Of a DNA stretch of 5,807 nt, positions 1 to 5,157 are shown piece by piece. A program made the position numbers and the translations under genes. Source of the stretch: Phycisphaerae bacterium (GTDB lineage Bacteria; Planctomycetota; Phycisphaerae; Sedimentisphaerales; Anaerobacaceae); NCBI GenBank assembly GCA_030609625.1, contig JAUWBX010000164.1, positions 1 to 5,807 on the forward strand, read 5' to 3'. The first letter of the stretch is position 1. Every line of letters starts with the position of its first letter. The notes beneath the pieces are model-generated. The model was not told where the DNA came from. It made no database searches and was given only the letters and a program-made list of their open reading frames with translations.

Positions 1-2094
1 ACTGTTCTCGGTTCTGATTTTTTCCAGGACGTTAAGCAGCGTTGTGGCAGCGACTGCATTTTCCATATCCCGGCAGGCCTGCTGCAAAGGCTCGACGGCC
101 TCGTCAAGTTTGCCAATCCCGAGCAATTGATAGCCCAAAAGAAGCTGCAGGTCAGCATCAAAGCTGTACACCTCTGCCTTTTCGGCAAGGCGGTTGATTT
201 GCTCAAACAGCACATCGTCATCCGGATATAGACCGCGAGGATAGAAAACACCTTCCTTTTCAGGTGAAACGTTCGCCAGAGTCCCCCGAAGGACCTCCGC
301 TGCTTCTGAATATTGTTCTTTAGCGAAAAGCGCCTGAGAGTAGGCAAAGGGAAGTATTATATCATCAGGTGCAAGCGCCATCGCTTCGCCGAACTTTTCG
401 ATAGCTGCATCATAATTGTCAGCTTCAAATGCCTTAACGGCAGCTTCGAAGTAGGTATCGGCCAGCGTTACCTCGCCGGGCTCTTCAGCCGCTTGCTGTG
501 CTAATTTCTCGCGAATGTCGGCAAACGTGTTATGGTCAACCGGCTGAATACCATCTATCACATGGCTTGATGCAGACCCCACAACATTATCATCGTTGTA
601 GTAATTGTAGGTGTAGTAGTTATACGTGTCGCCTTGTACTTCACGGGCGATGGGGTAATAACCGTACCAGGTGTAGGGATGATAGCCATACCAGTAATAA
701 CGTCTGTACCTGTAACTTATCGGCCAGTAGCCGCCTAAGCTCACGAAGAGATATTTCCGGTGATAATAGGGATAGAAATATCTAAACGTGGACCAGGGCC
801 CGAAGCTGTAATGCAGCATAAAACTATATCTGGGCCGGATTGCTCTGTTGCATAGCCGGTTACGCCAGTCTATATATGAATGTTCATAGCGAGGGACGTG
901 CCTTATTACATGGGGACGGTCGTGATATATCACACGTGAAGACCTTCCTATCCTGTAACTGTGCAGGGCAGTTCTATCTCCTCTACGAGCATCGTGCACT
1001 AATGTAGTGCCAACAACAGTTGTCCGCCTTTCCGGAACAACTTTTCTTATCCTTGAACCGGGCGATAATCTGTCAATGCCCCTTATGTTTGTGCTTTTGC
1101 GTTCTCGGCTGATTCCGAGTCTCTGTTCCGGTTCTCTGTTGACCGGCCTGGCTTTTCCGGAAACTCTGCTGCTATTATTTCCAACCGTTCTGGTGCTGCC
1201 GATACGTGAGGTTCTGCTGGAGTTTATTCGATTAGCTGAGCTTCCAATTCGCGGTTTCGGTGTAGTGCGGACAGTTGGCTTTCTCGTACTGATTATGCTG
1301 CCGATACGCGAGCTTCTGCTTAAGCTTATACGATTAGCTGAGCTTCCAGCCGATGGTTTTCGCGTATTGCGAACAGTTGCCTTTCTTGTACTGGTTATAC
1401 CGCCGATACGCGAGCTTTTGCTTAAGCTTATACGATTAGCTGAGCTTCCAACTCGCGGTTTTGGTGTAGTGCGAACAGTTGCCTTTCTTGTACTGATTAT
1501 ACTGCCGATACGCGATGACTGTCTTCCAGTACGGGAACTCACCGCTGTTGGCTTTCTACTACTGAGAGAGCTTGTGCCTCGTACGGATGTACTTCGCAGA
1601 GTAGTGCTGCTGGATGGCCTGCGTGTGCCGGAGGCGGTTCCGGGCCGTGTAGTAACAGGCCGGCTTATCGTCACCCTACTGGGTTGACGGCTGGCTACCC
1701 CCCTACTGGGTAGGCGGATGTTGTATCTGGTAGTTCTGCCGGAACCTCGGCCGCCGGCAGGCGAGCTCGTGCTTCGCAGCGATGTACTTCGCGGAGTAGC
1801 ACTAATTCGGCTCGAAGACCTTGAGGTGCTTGTTCTGGTTGGGGGCCTAATGGAACGCAATGAGGTAGTAGGTCTGGAGGAGCTTGTCCTGGTGCTCGAA
1901 GGTTGCCGGGCCTTGGAGGCAGAGTCCCGGCGCGCCGGGGTTGAAACTTGCCGGCTTTTAGTGCTGCCTCCGCTCGATTTACTGCTTTTGTTGGATTTTT
2001 TCGCCGCTAAGATAGGTTCAATAAACAGCATCAGGGCCAAAAAAAGCGTTACAAAAGCAATTTTAACGTTTTTCTGGTATTTTAGCGTTGCCAT
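1..2094 (-). CDS. Exported Ser/Arg/Tyr-rich protein with TPR-like C-terminal region (3' end outside window)
   Basis: Reading from ATG at 2094 the frame stays open for 698 codons to the window edge, so the C-terminus is missing. The start has an AAAGGAG site 7 nt upstream. Residues 1-31 form a signal peptide: basic N-terminus, hydrophobic IAFVTLFLALMLFI, likely cut near ILA-A. Residues 33 to about 320 are Ser/Thr/Arg-rich low complexity and include three 34-residue repeats (about 194-299). Residues about 410-500 are rich in Tyr, Trp and His (YYWYGYHPYTWYGYYP). Residues about 545-680 hold three TPR-like helix pairs, for example FEADNYDAAIEKFGEAMALAP and LLGIGKLDEAVEPL. I infer an envelope or periplasmic protein whose TPR part binds a partner and whose basic/aromatic part may contact the wall or surface. 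I recognise no named family. Confidence is high that the gene is real and low on its function. Confidence 0.8.
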   Translation of the reverse strand, partial: MATLKYQKNVKIAFVTLFLALMLFIEPILAAKKSNKSSKSSGGSTKSRQVSTPARRDSASKARQPSSTRTSSSRPTTSLRSIRPPTRTSTSRSSSRISATPRSTSLRSTSSPAGGRGSGRTTRYNIRLPSRGVASRQPSRVTISRPVTTRPGTASGTRRPSSSTTLRSTSVRGTSSLSSRKPTAVSSRTGRQSSRIGSIISTRKATVRTTPKPRVGSSANRISLSKSSRIGGITSTRKATVRNTRKPSAGSSANRISLSRSSRIGSIISTRKPTVRTTPKPRIGSSANRINSSRTSRIGSTRTVGNNSSRVSGKARPVNREPEQRLGISRERKSTNIRGIDRLSPGSRIRKVVPERRTTVVGTTLVHDARRGDRTALHSYRIGRSSRVIYHDRPHVIRHVPRYEHSYIDWRNRLCNRAIRPRYSFMLHYSFGPWSTFRYFYPYYHRKYLFVSLGGYWPISYRYRRYYWYGYHPYTWYGYYPIAREVQGDTYNYYTYNYYNDDNVVGSASSHVIDGIQPVDHNTFADIREKLAQQAAEEPGEVTLADTYFEAAVKAFEADNYDAAIEKFGEAMALAPDDIILPFAYSQALFAKEQYSEAAEVLRGTLANVSPEKEGVFYPRGLYPDDDVLFEQINRLAEKAEVYSFDADLQLLLGYQLLGIGKLDEAVEPLQQACRDMENAVAATTLLNVLEKIRTENS
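1198..1515 (-). repeat. 102-bp tandem repeat inside the exported protein gene
   Basis: The anchor GCCGATACG recurs at 1198, 1300, 1402 and 1504, exactly 102 bp apart, giving three full units and the beginning of a fourth. The protein unit is 34 residues, of the form SSRIGxIxSTRKxTVR followed by KPxxGSSANRI. The units differ by scattered substitutions, including silent ones, and no indel breaks the frame. This is an in-frame coding repeat, not an intergenic array. Confidence 0.9.
1568..1803 (-). repeat. Diverged 41-bp direct repeat pair in the Ser/Arg-rich coding region
   Basis: Positions 1568-1608 and 1763-1803 align without gaps over about 41 bp at roughly 80% identity, sharing GATGTACTTCGC and the sequence around it. 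They encode related Ser/Thr/Arg strings (TLRSTSVRGTSS and TPRSTSLRSTSS). This suggests the low-complexity region upstream of the 102-bp array also grew by duplication. Confidence 0.6.
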
Positions 2095-2102
2095 AATACA
2101 TC

Positions 2103-2108
2103 TCCTTT
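2103..2108 (-). promoter_or_regulatory. Ribosome binding site of the exported TPR protein gene
   Basis: The minus strand reads AAAGGAG immediately before a 7-nt spacer and the ATG at 2094. This is the strongest Shine-Dalgarno match in the window and it fixes the start, which also places a clean signal peptide at the N-terminus. Confidence 0.75.
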
Positions 2109-2148
2109 AAATACGTAATGCAATAACGGCTATATTAGAGACTTCTTC

Positions 2149-2176
2149 TCTATATATAAAAGGCACTAACTTTGAA
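2149..2176 (-). promoter_or_regulatory. Candidate sigma70-type promoter for the exported TPR protein gene
   Basis: On the minus strand TTCAAA (2176-2171), a 16-nt spacer and TATAGA (2154-2149) lie about 50 nt upstream of the ATG. Each hexamer matches 4 of 6 consensus bases. The area is AT-rich, so chance matches are possible. It suggests this gene has its own promoter rather than depending only on read-through from the zinc-finger gene. Confidence 0.3.
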
Positions 2177-2239
2177 TCCGGTAACAAGAATTTTGCCGTA
2201 AAGTAACTACGGAATAATGAAATGAAAATCTGTAGTCTG

Positions 2240-2605
2240 TCAATTCCCCACGGCTAAACGCCGTCTTCGACAGTTATTAGTAGCTTTATCTGAGCATTCC
2301 TTGCACCACACCGCCAATCCGTCTTTATGTCTGAGATGTTTGTAGAATCTGCTCTCGGCCTTCCACTTTTTACATCTGGCACATCGCTTTTGTTTCACAC
2401 CTTCAACGACCCGATGAAGGTCCTCATAGCTACTGTATTTTTTCACAGTCCCCTTGTTTTCCCTGTAACGTTTCCGCGCATATTCAGACTCACACCCCCT
2501 GCACCAAACCCTCAGCCCGCCCGTTTTGGTGCTATTCTCGCCAAACTCACTTTCGTCTTTCTGCTTTTCGCATTTGCTGCATCGTCTCATTTTTCCATCC
2601 ATCAT
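2240..2605 (-). CDS. Small protein with two tandem four-cysteine zinc-binding units
   Basis: The 121-residue protein contains two copies of one module: C9-x2-C12-x22-C35-x2-C38 and C75-x2-C78-x22-C101-x2-C104. The linker length is identical in both, and both share E-S-x-F after the first pair and G-L-x-V-W-C at the second. The four Cys of each unit are expected to bind one zinc. Similar modules form the zinc-binding part of some phage and HNH-type nucleases, but no HNH or other catalytic motif is present here. A nucleic-acid-binding or adaptor role is therefore inference. The protein is very basic (final RRRR). Start choice: ATG 2605 has AGGGA 8 nt upstream; a second ATG follows directly. The gene reads in the same direction as the exported protein gene, 145 bp apart. 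Confidence 0.82.
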   Translation of the reverse strand: MMDGKMRRCSKCEKQKDESEFGENSTKTGGLRVWCRGCESEYARKRYRENKGTVKKYSSYEDLHRVVEGVKQKRCARCKKWKAESRFYKHLRHKDGLAVWCKECSDKATNNCRRRRLAVGN

Positions 2606-2613
2606 TTTAACTA

Positions 2614-2618
2614 TCCCT
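2614..2618 (-). promoter_or_regulatory. Weak ribosome binding site (AGGGA) of the zinc-finger gene
   Basis: AGGGA lies 8 nt before ATG 2605 on the minus strand. The preceding TCCT, three bases away, could pair with AGGG of this site in a short four-pair hairpin (one pair being G-U). Initiation may therefore be weak or controlled; this is inference. Confidence 0.45.
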
Positions 2619-2628
2619 AACAGGACTC

Positions 2629-2649
2629 GCCGAGGTGTTTAACCTCGGC
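2629..2649 (-). other. Perfect 8-bp hairpin in the leader of the zinc-finger gene
   Basis: GCCGAGGT and ACCTCGGC flank a 5-nt loop. In the minus-strand transcript the hairpin lies between the candidate promoter and the AGGGA site, so it could protect the 5' end or affect translation. On the plus strand it is followed by CTTTTCC, which resembles a poor terminator, but no plus-strand gene lies upstream to be terminated. Confidence 0.55.
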
Positions 2650-2666
2650 CTTTTCCATAATTTCTT

Positions 2667-2695
2667 ATCCTATCACATAATCGTTCAAAAGACAA
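2667..2695 (-). promoter_or_regulatory. Candidate promoter for the zinc-finger gene
   Basis: On the minus strand TTGTCT (2695-2690), a 17-nt spacer and TAGGAT (2672-2667) match consensus at 4 of 6 bases each. Transcription would start near 2660, placing the 2629-2649 hairpin at the very 5' end of a leader of about 55 nt. Confidence 0.35.
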
Positions 2696-2718
2696 AGATT
2701 CGCTGTAAATTTTCTTAA

Positions 2719-2746
2719 TTGGTATTTGTGTCCCCGGAAATAAATT
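2719..2746 (+). promoter_or_regulatory. Candidate promoter for the PilZ gene
   Basis: TTGGTA (2719-2724), a 16-nt spacer and TAAATT (2741-2746) match 4 of 6 bases each and predict a start near 2753, just upstream of ATG 2774. It is divergent from the zinc-finger promoter within the same gap of about 170 bp. A second -35-like TTGACT at 2749 lacks a convincing -10 element. Confidence 0.3.
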
Positions 2747-2773
2747 TCTTGACTACGGTAGAAATTATTTGTA

Positions 2774-4078
2774 ATGCTATCGATATACAGGATGGGAAAA
2801 AAGGATTTTGTGGTATTAACAATGGATATAGCCGGCAAGCAAAGAGCAGAGCAAAGATTGCGTTATCGTTGGCCCGTTCGCTTCGCTAAGGACGTTAAGG
2901 AAAAACCTTCCCCAGGCCAGATTGTTGATGTTTCCAGCAGGGGTTTGACAATTCTTTGCCACGCCGACAAAAAATGCCCCCATCTGGACCAGCTCGTAAC
3001 CGTTGACTTTGGTGTCCCGCACTTTGACTTGGCCGATTCCTTCGATGCGGTATTTTTCAATCGCATCGGACGCGTCTGTCGCGTTGACAACCTCAGCAGC
3101 CTGGTAAATCGTGTTGCCGTTCAGTTCGCCGAACCACTGTTTTTCAAACCCGGCGAACAGAACATCAGCGAATCCGATGCTCAGCAAAGACTCCAAGCCA
3201 AAGCTCACTCAATTTCCAAAGCTGAAGAAAAAGCCCGCATTTACAGCGAAGCCCTGGCTAAAGCCGAGGAAAAAACAATCTTCTATACACAGGCCAAAGC
3301 CGAGACAGAAAAAAAACTAAAGGCCGAAATCGACGCAAGATACAAAACAGAAGCCAAGTTAAGAACAAAAGCCGAACAAAAACTCACAGCCTTCGCCCAG
3401 GCAAAAAAACAGGCCGAAGAAATTGCAAAAACACAAACCCGCGCAACAGCAATAGCCCAGGCCAAAGCTGAATCCCAAACCAAGACCAGAATCGAAGCGG
3501 AAAAAAGAGCAGACCTTGAAGCTCAAGCAAGAATCGAAGCCGAGAAGAAAGCAAAATCAGCTATCGAAGAAAATGCAAAAGCCCATGCTGAAGAATTAGT
3601 CCGCGCCGAAGAAAGAATAAAATCCCTTGCCGAGGCCAAAACTAAAGCAGAAGAAAAACTAAAGGCCGAGATTGAAGCAAGATGCAAAGCCGAAGCTAAC
3701 GCATTAACCCAGGCCGAAAAAAGGGCAAAAGCCGAAGCAAAAGCAAAAGCCGAAGCTATGCTAAGAGCAAAAACCCAAAAGAAGGCCAAAACCGAAGCCC
3801 AAAAAAGGGCAAAGTTTGAAGCCGAAATGCAGGAGAAGACTAAATCTTATACCGACCAGCTAACTAAAATTAAAGCCGAAGCTGCCGAGGCAATAGTCAA
3901 AGCAAAGGCCCAGGCAGCAGATACGATAGCCAAAGTCAAAGCCCAATTCAAACAAAAACACGCTAAGGCAAAAATCAGAACCGAAAAAAAGGAAAACGCC
4001 AAAGCCAAACAACCCGAAAAAGAGACCTTGCTGAAAAAGGTGGACAAATTTATCACGGACAGGGACAGGATTTACTAA
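2774..4078 (+). CDS. PilZ-domain protein with long Ala/Lys/Glu-rich coiled coil
   Basis: The 434-residue protein has an N-terminal PilZ domain (about 24-125) and a C-terminal helix-forming region (about 130-420). The c-di-GMP-binding signature is visible: R28-x3-R32 followed by WPVRF, then D52-x-S54-x2-G57 (DVSSRG), and the domain ends in the typical VAVQFAEP. PilZ domains are known c-di-GMP receptors, so this protein is probably a soluble effector; no membrane segment or signal peptide is seen. The tail is almost entirely Ala, Lys, Glu, Gln and Arg, as expected for a long rod. EKLKAEIEARCKAEA near 292-310 is a relative of a segment 114 residues earlier, evidence of internal duplication. The start is uncertain: ATG 2774, 2792 and 2822 are all in frame and none has a good ribosome site. 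All three keep the PilZ motifs intact. The rod's partner is unknown. Confidence 0.88.
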   Translation: MLSIYRMGKKDFVVLTMDIAGKQRAEQRLRYRWPVRFAKDVKEKPSPGQIVDVSSRGLTILCHADKKCPHLDQLVTVDFGVPHFDLADSFDAVFFNRIGRVCRVDNLSSLVNRVAVQFAEPLFFKPGEQNISESDAQQRLQAKAHSISKAEEKARIYSEALAKAEEKTIFYTQAKAETEKKLKAEIDARYKTEAKLRTKAEQKLTAFAQAKKQAEEIAKTQTRATAIAQAKAESQTKTRIEAEKRADLEAQARIEAEKKAKSAIEENAKAHAEELVRAEERIKSLAEAKTKAEEKLKAEIEARCKAEANALTQAEKRAKAEAKAKAEAMLRAKTQKKAKTEAQKRAKFEAEMQEKTKSYTDQLTKIKAEAAEAIVKAKAQAADTIAKVKAQFKQKHAKAKIRTEKKENAKAKQPEKETLLKKVDKFITDRDRIY

Positions 4079-4085
4079 TAAATCA

Positions 4086-4127
4086 CCAACAGCCAATCAT
4101 CAATTACCAATAGCCAATAGCTAATTA
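4086..4127. repeat. Heptanucleotide tandem repeat (CCAATAG-like, six units)
   Basis: Directly after the PilZ stop the sequence breaks into 7-base units: CCAACAG, CCAATCA, TCAATTA, CCAATAG, CCAATAG, CTAATTA. Two units are identical and the rest differ at one to three bases. Short heptamer arrays of this kind are known from some bacterial intergenic regions, for example in cyanobacteria. No function can be assigned. Confidence 0.6.
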
Positions 4128-4150
4128 GTTACTGTTGCCGAAACAGCATT

Positions 4151-4240
4151 TGTCATTCCCGCGAAAGCGGGAATCCAGCTTTTTCGTCCTGGATCCCTGC
4201 TCTTTCGACTTTGCTCAGGACAGGTTTCGCAGGGGTGACA
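4151..4240. repeat. 90-bp palindromic repeat element with 28-bp inverted arms, one arm interrupted
   Basis: The left arm (4151-4178) begins TGTCATTCCC and folds as ATTCCCGC-GAAA-GCGGGAAT. The right arm is its inverted copy (23 of 28 positions), split into 4189-4200 and 4225-4240 and ending GGGGTGACA. The 24 bp between the two parts (4201-4224) contain TTCGAC...GCTCAGGAC, another short repeat type also found near 5158. Such TGTCATTCCCGC palindromes are common intergenic repeats in many bacteria and may be MITE- or REP-like. No target duplication is evident at the ends. Confidence 0.75.
4155..4174. other. Perfect 8-bp hairpin with GAAA tetraloop (left arm of the repeat element)
   Basis: ATTCCCGC and GCGGGAAT pair perfectly around a GNRA-type GAAA loop. 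There is no T-run afterwards, so it is not an intrinsic terminator. It could stabilise the 3' end of the PilZ transcript, as REP-type hairpins do. Confidence 0.7.
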
Positions 4241-4346
4241 TCGTCGGTTTTTGTTTTCCGCAACAGATACTAATTACGTCCTCCTCCCTGCCTGGCTTGC
4301 CCCGCAGCATTATTAAAGACTGCCTTACGCTTATTGTGCAGTGATG
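4241..4346. other. Intergenic spacer without recognisable feature
   Basis: No reading frame with protein-like composition on either strand, no ribosome site and no strong hairpin. A small GC-rich patch (near 4285-4305, containing GGCTTGCC) has the look of a repeat fragment but cannot be assigned. Confidence 0.5.
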
Positions 4347-4411
4347 AAAAAAATAGGGAGACAGGCGCCCCCCAGTTGTCGCTTAGGCTCGATGAGTCCG
4401 CCTGTCTCCCT
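4347..4411 (-). terminator. Long-stem hairpin followed by T7 on the minus strand (terminator or small structured RNA)
   Basis: AGGGAGACAGGCG (4355-4367) pairs perfectly over 13 bp with CGCCTGTCTCCCT (4399-4411). On the minus strand the stem is followed by A and seven T (4353-4347), the arrangement of an intrinsic terminator. The loop is 31 nt, unusually long, and can form an inner hairpin (GGACTC-ATC-GAGCC with a bulged A). It would end transcription from the small membrane protein gene and the cupin remnant, and it lies between them and the convergent PilZ gene. It could alternatively be the 3' end of a short RNA. Confidence 0.7.
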
Positions 4412-4473
4412 CAGTGAAGGAAAGAGTATTATGCCTGATATATAAAATATAACTTATTTATCTCGATGGGCAA

Positions 4474-4502
4474 AAAAAAACAAATAAAGTTTTTGTTTTT
4501 TT
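4474..4502 (-). terminator. A/T-rich 11-bp hairpin just after the cupin remnant
   Basis: AAAAAAACAAA and its complement TTTGTTTTTTT flank a 7-nt loop, starting only 7 nt after the last stop codon of the cupin remnant. With a single G-C pair the stem is weak, but it sits where a terminator should be and has a T-rich downstream arm on both strands. Confidence 0.35.
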
Positions 4503-4508
4503 CATTTA

Positions 4509-4796
4509 TTATAGGTCCCTGGGTTTAAGCAATGCCTCTATGATGCGAATATCTTTGGAAATATGTATAGCCAGGAACTCGGCGTTGCTTATTACCGTGT
4601 AGCCGTGGTCAAAAGTGCCGTCAAACAGGATTACCTCGTTTGTGTTGAGTTTGTAGTTGTTGCTCTTGACTCTAATTTAGAGGGAGCCTCGCAGGACGCA
4701 GCAGATTTCGTGGTAGTGGCAGTCTTCGTGCAGTTACATAGAATTAATGACATTGGGGGCTTTTGCAGTGGCGCGGAATATTTTACACTTGTCGAA
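4509..4796 (-). pseudogene. Decayed cupin-domain protein gene
   Basis: On the minus strand one frame of 96 codons reads as a small cupin: ...KIFRATAKAPNVINSM, stop, LHEDCHYHEICCVLRGSL, stop, IRVKSNNYKLNTNEVILF, then DGTFDHGYTVISNAEF and a natural end at TAA 4509. H-x-H-E-x6-G (HYHEICCVLRG) resembles cupin motif 1, and DGTFDH plus N resembles motif 2. Two TAA codons (4736-4734 and 4679-4677) interrupt it, and no ATG, GTG or TTG begins the frame upstream of the first stop; the frame is otherwise unshifted. Each TAA is one base from AAA, GAA or CAA. Cupins bind metal or small ligands and often act as enzymes or sensors; this copy should be non-functional. It begins 13 bp after the small membrane gene and probably shared its transcript. 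The plus strand also has an open frame here, but its composition is not protein-like. Confidence 0.72.
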
Positions 4797-4808
4797 TTAA
4801 CTAATTAA

Positions 4809-5045
4809 CTAATTCTTGGATTTGTCTTTCTCCTTCTCCTTTTCCAGATGTTGGACGATTTGTTTCAACTGTTCGCACATCTGCCTGTTTTGTCGAAGGA
4901 GGGCCTCAAGCTGCGAATGTATTGTTCTCGAGCCGAAGATGCTCTGGGCGAAAACTAAGAAAAACATCAGTGCCACCGCCCCGCCGATAGCGATAAAGCT
5001 CACGGCCCATAAAATCTTTTCCACCAGTTCGAGTAGGCCATCCAT
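4809..5045 (-). CDS. Small single-pass membrane protein with charged coiled-coil tail
   Basis: The 78-residue protein has a short amphipathic start (MDGLLELVEKI), one hydrophobic helix (about residues 12-37, LWAVSFIAIGGAVALMFFLV and following) and a polar tail with heptad-like Leu/Gln spacing (SQLEALLRQNRQMCEQLKQIVQHLE) ending in a KEKEKDKSK stretch. It is probably an inner-membrane protein whose helical tail oligomerises or binds a partner. I recognise no family. AAGGA at 5060-5056 lies 10 nt before ATG 5045; an in-frame GTG at 5048 is 7 nt away and equally possible. An upstream TTG at 5078 would add 11 residues but lacks a ribosome site. The cupin remnant follows immediately. Confidence 0.7.
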   Translation of the reverse strand: MDGLLELVEKILWAVSFIAIGGAVALMFFLVFAQSIFGSRTIHSQLEALLRQNRQMCEQLKQIVQHLEKEKEKDKSKN

Positions 5046-5055
5046 CACATCGTAA

Positions 5056-5060
5056 TCCTT
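5056..5060 (-). promoter_or_regulatory. Ribosome binding site deciding the start of the small membrane protein
   Basis: AAGGA on the minus strand serves GTG 5048 (7-nt spacing) or ATG 5045 (10 nt) and argues against the longer TTG start at 5078. Confidence 0.5.
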
Positions 5061-5108
5061 GAATATAAAAAGCTGCAAATATCCACATGTCCTACAACAA
5101 TCTTCTTA

Positions 5109-5137
5109 ACAATAACCAAAACCCTCATACCGGTCAA
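5109..5137 (-). promoter_or_regulatory. Candidate sigma70-type promoter for the small membrane protein gene
   Basis: On the minus strand TTGACC (5137-5132, 5 of 6 consensus), a spacer of exactly 17 nt, and TATTGT (5114-5109, 4 of 6). Transcription would begin near 5102, leaving a leader of about 55 nt. This is the best promoter match in the window. Confidence 0.5.
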
Positions 5138-5157
5138 ACCCAAAATTTGTCCTGCCT

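Noticed and set aside
1198..1515. Evenly spaced repeats as a possible CRISPR array
   Set aside because: Units are 102 bp throughout with no unique spacers, and the whole array is in frame within a protein.
1007..1687. Long plus-strand open frame rich in Leu/Val/Arg
   Set aside because: It is the antisense of the repetitive Ser/Thr/Arg codons of the minus-strand exported protein; no ribosome site, and its repeats follow from the 102-bp array.
1718..2110. Plus-strand open frame over the 5' end of the exported protein gene
   Set aside because: It covers the signal peptide and ribosome site of the minus-strand gene, which has far stronger coding evidence.
2196..2212. Small CCGTA/TACGG hairpin as terminator of the zinc-finger gene
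   Set aside because: Only five pairs with a 7-nt loop and no T-run on the minus strand; too weak to call.
3283..4056. Several minus-strand open frames rich in Ala/Phe/Ser that look like membrane helices
   Set aside because: They are the complement of Ala/Lys/Glu codons (GCC, AAA, GAA) of the PilZ coiled coil, which gives apparent hydrophobic frames automatically.
4380..4425. CGATGAGTCC resembling the core of a hammerhead ribozyme
   Set aside because: The required CTGATGA is not present, the GGAC partner strand of stem II is missing, and the segment is better explained by the 13-bp stem hairpin.
4509..4796. TAA read as an amino acid (altered genetic code) to keep the cupin intact
   Set aside because: All other genes here end normally, several at TAA, and the cupin also lacks a start codon, so decay is simpler.
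4563..4808. Plus-strand 81-codon open frame
   Set aside because: Composition (Val/Ala runs) is that of an antisense shadow; the opposite strand carries recognisable cupin motifs.
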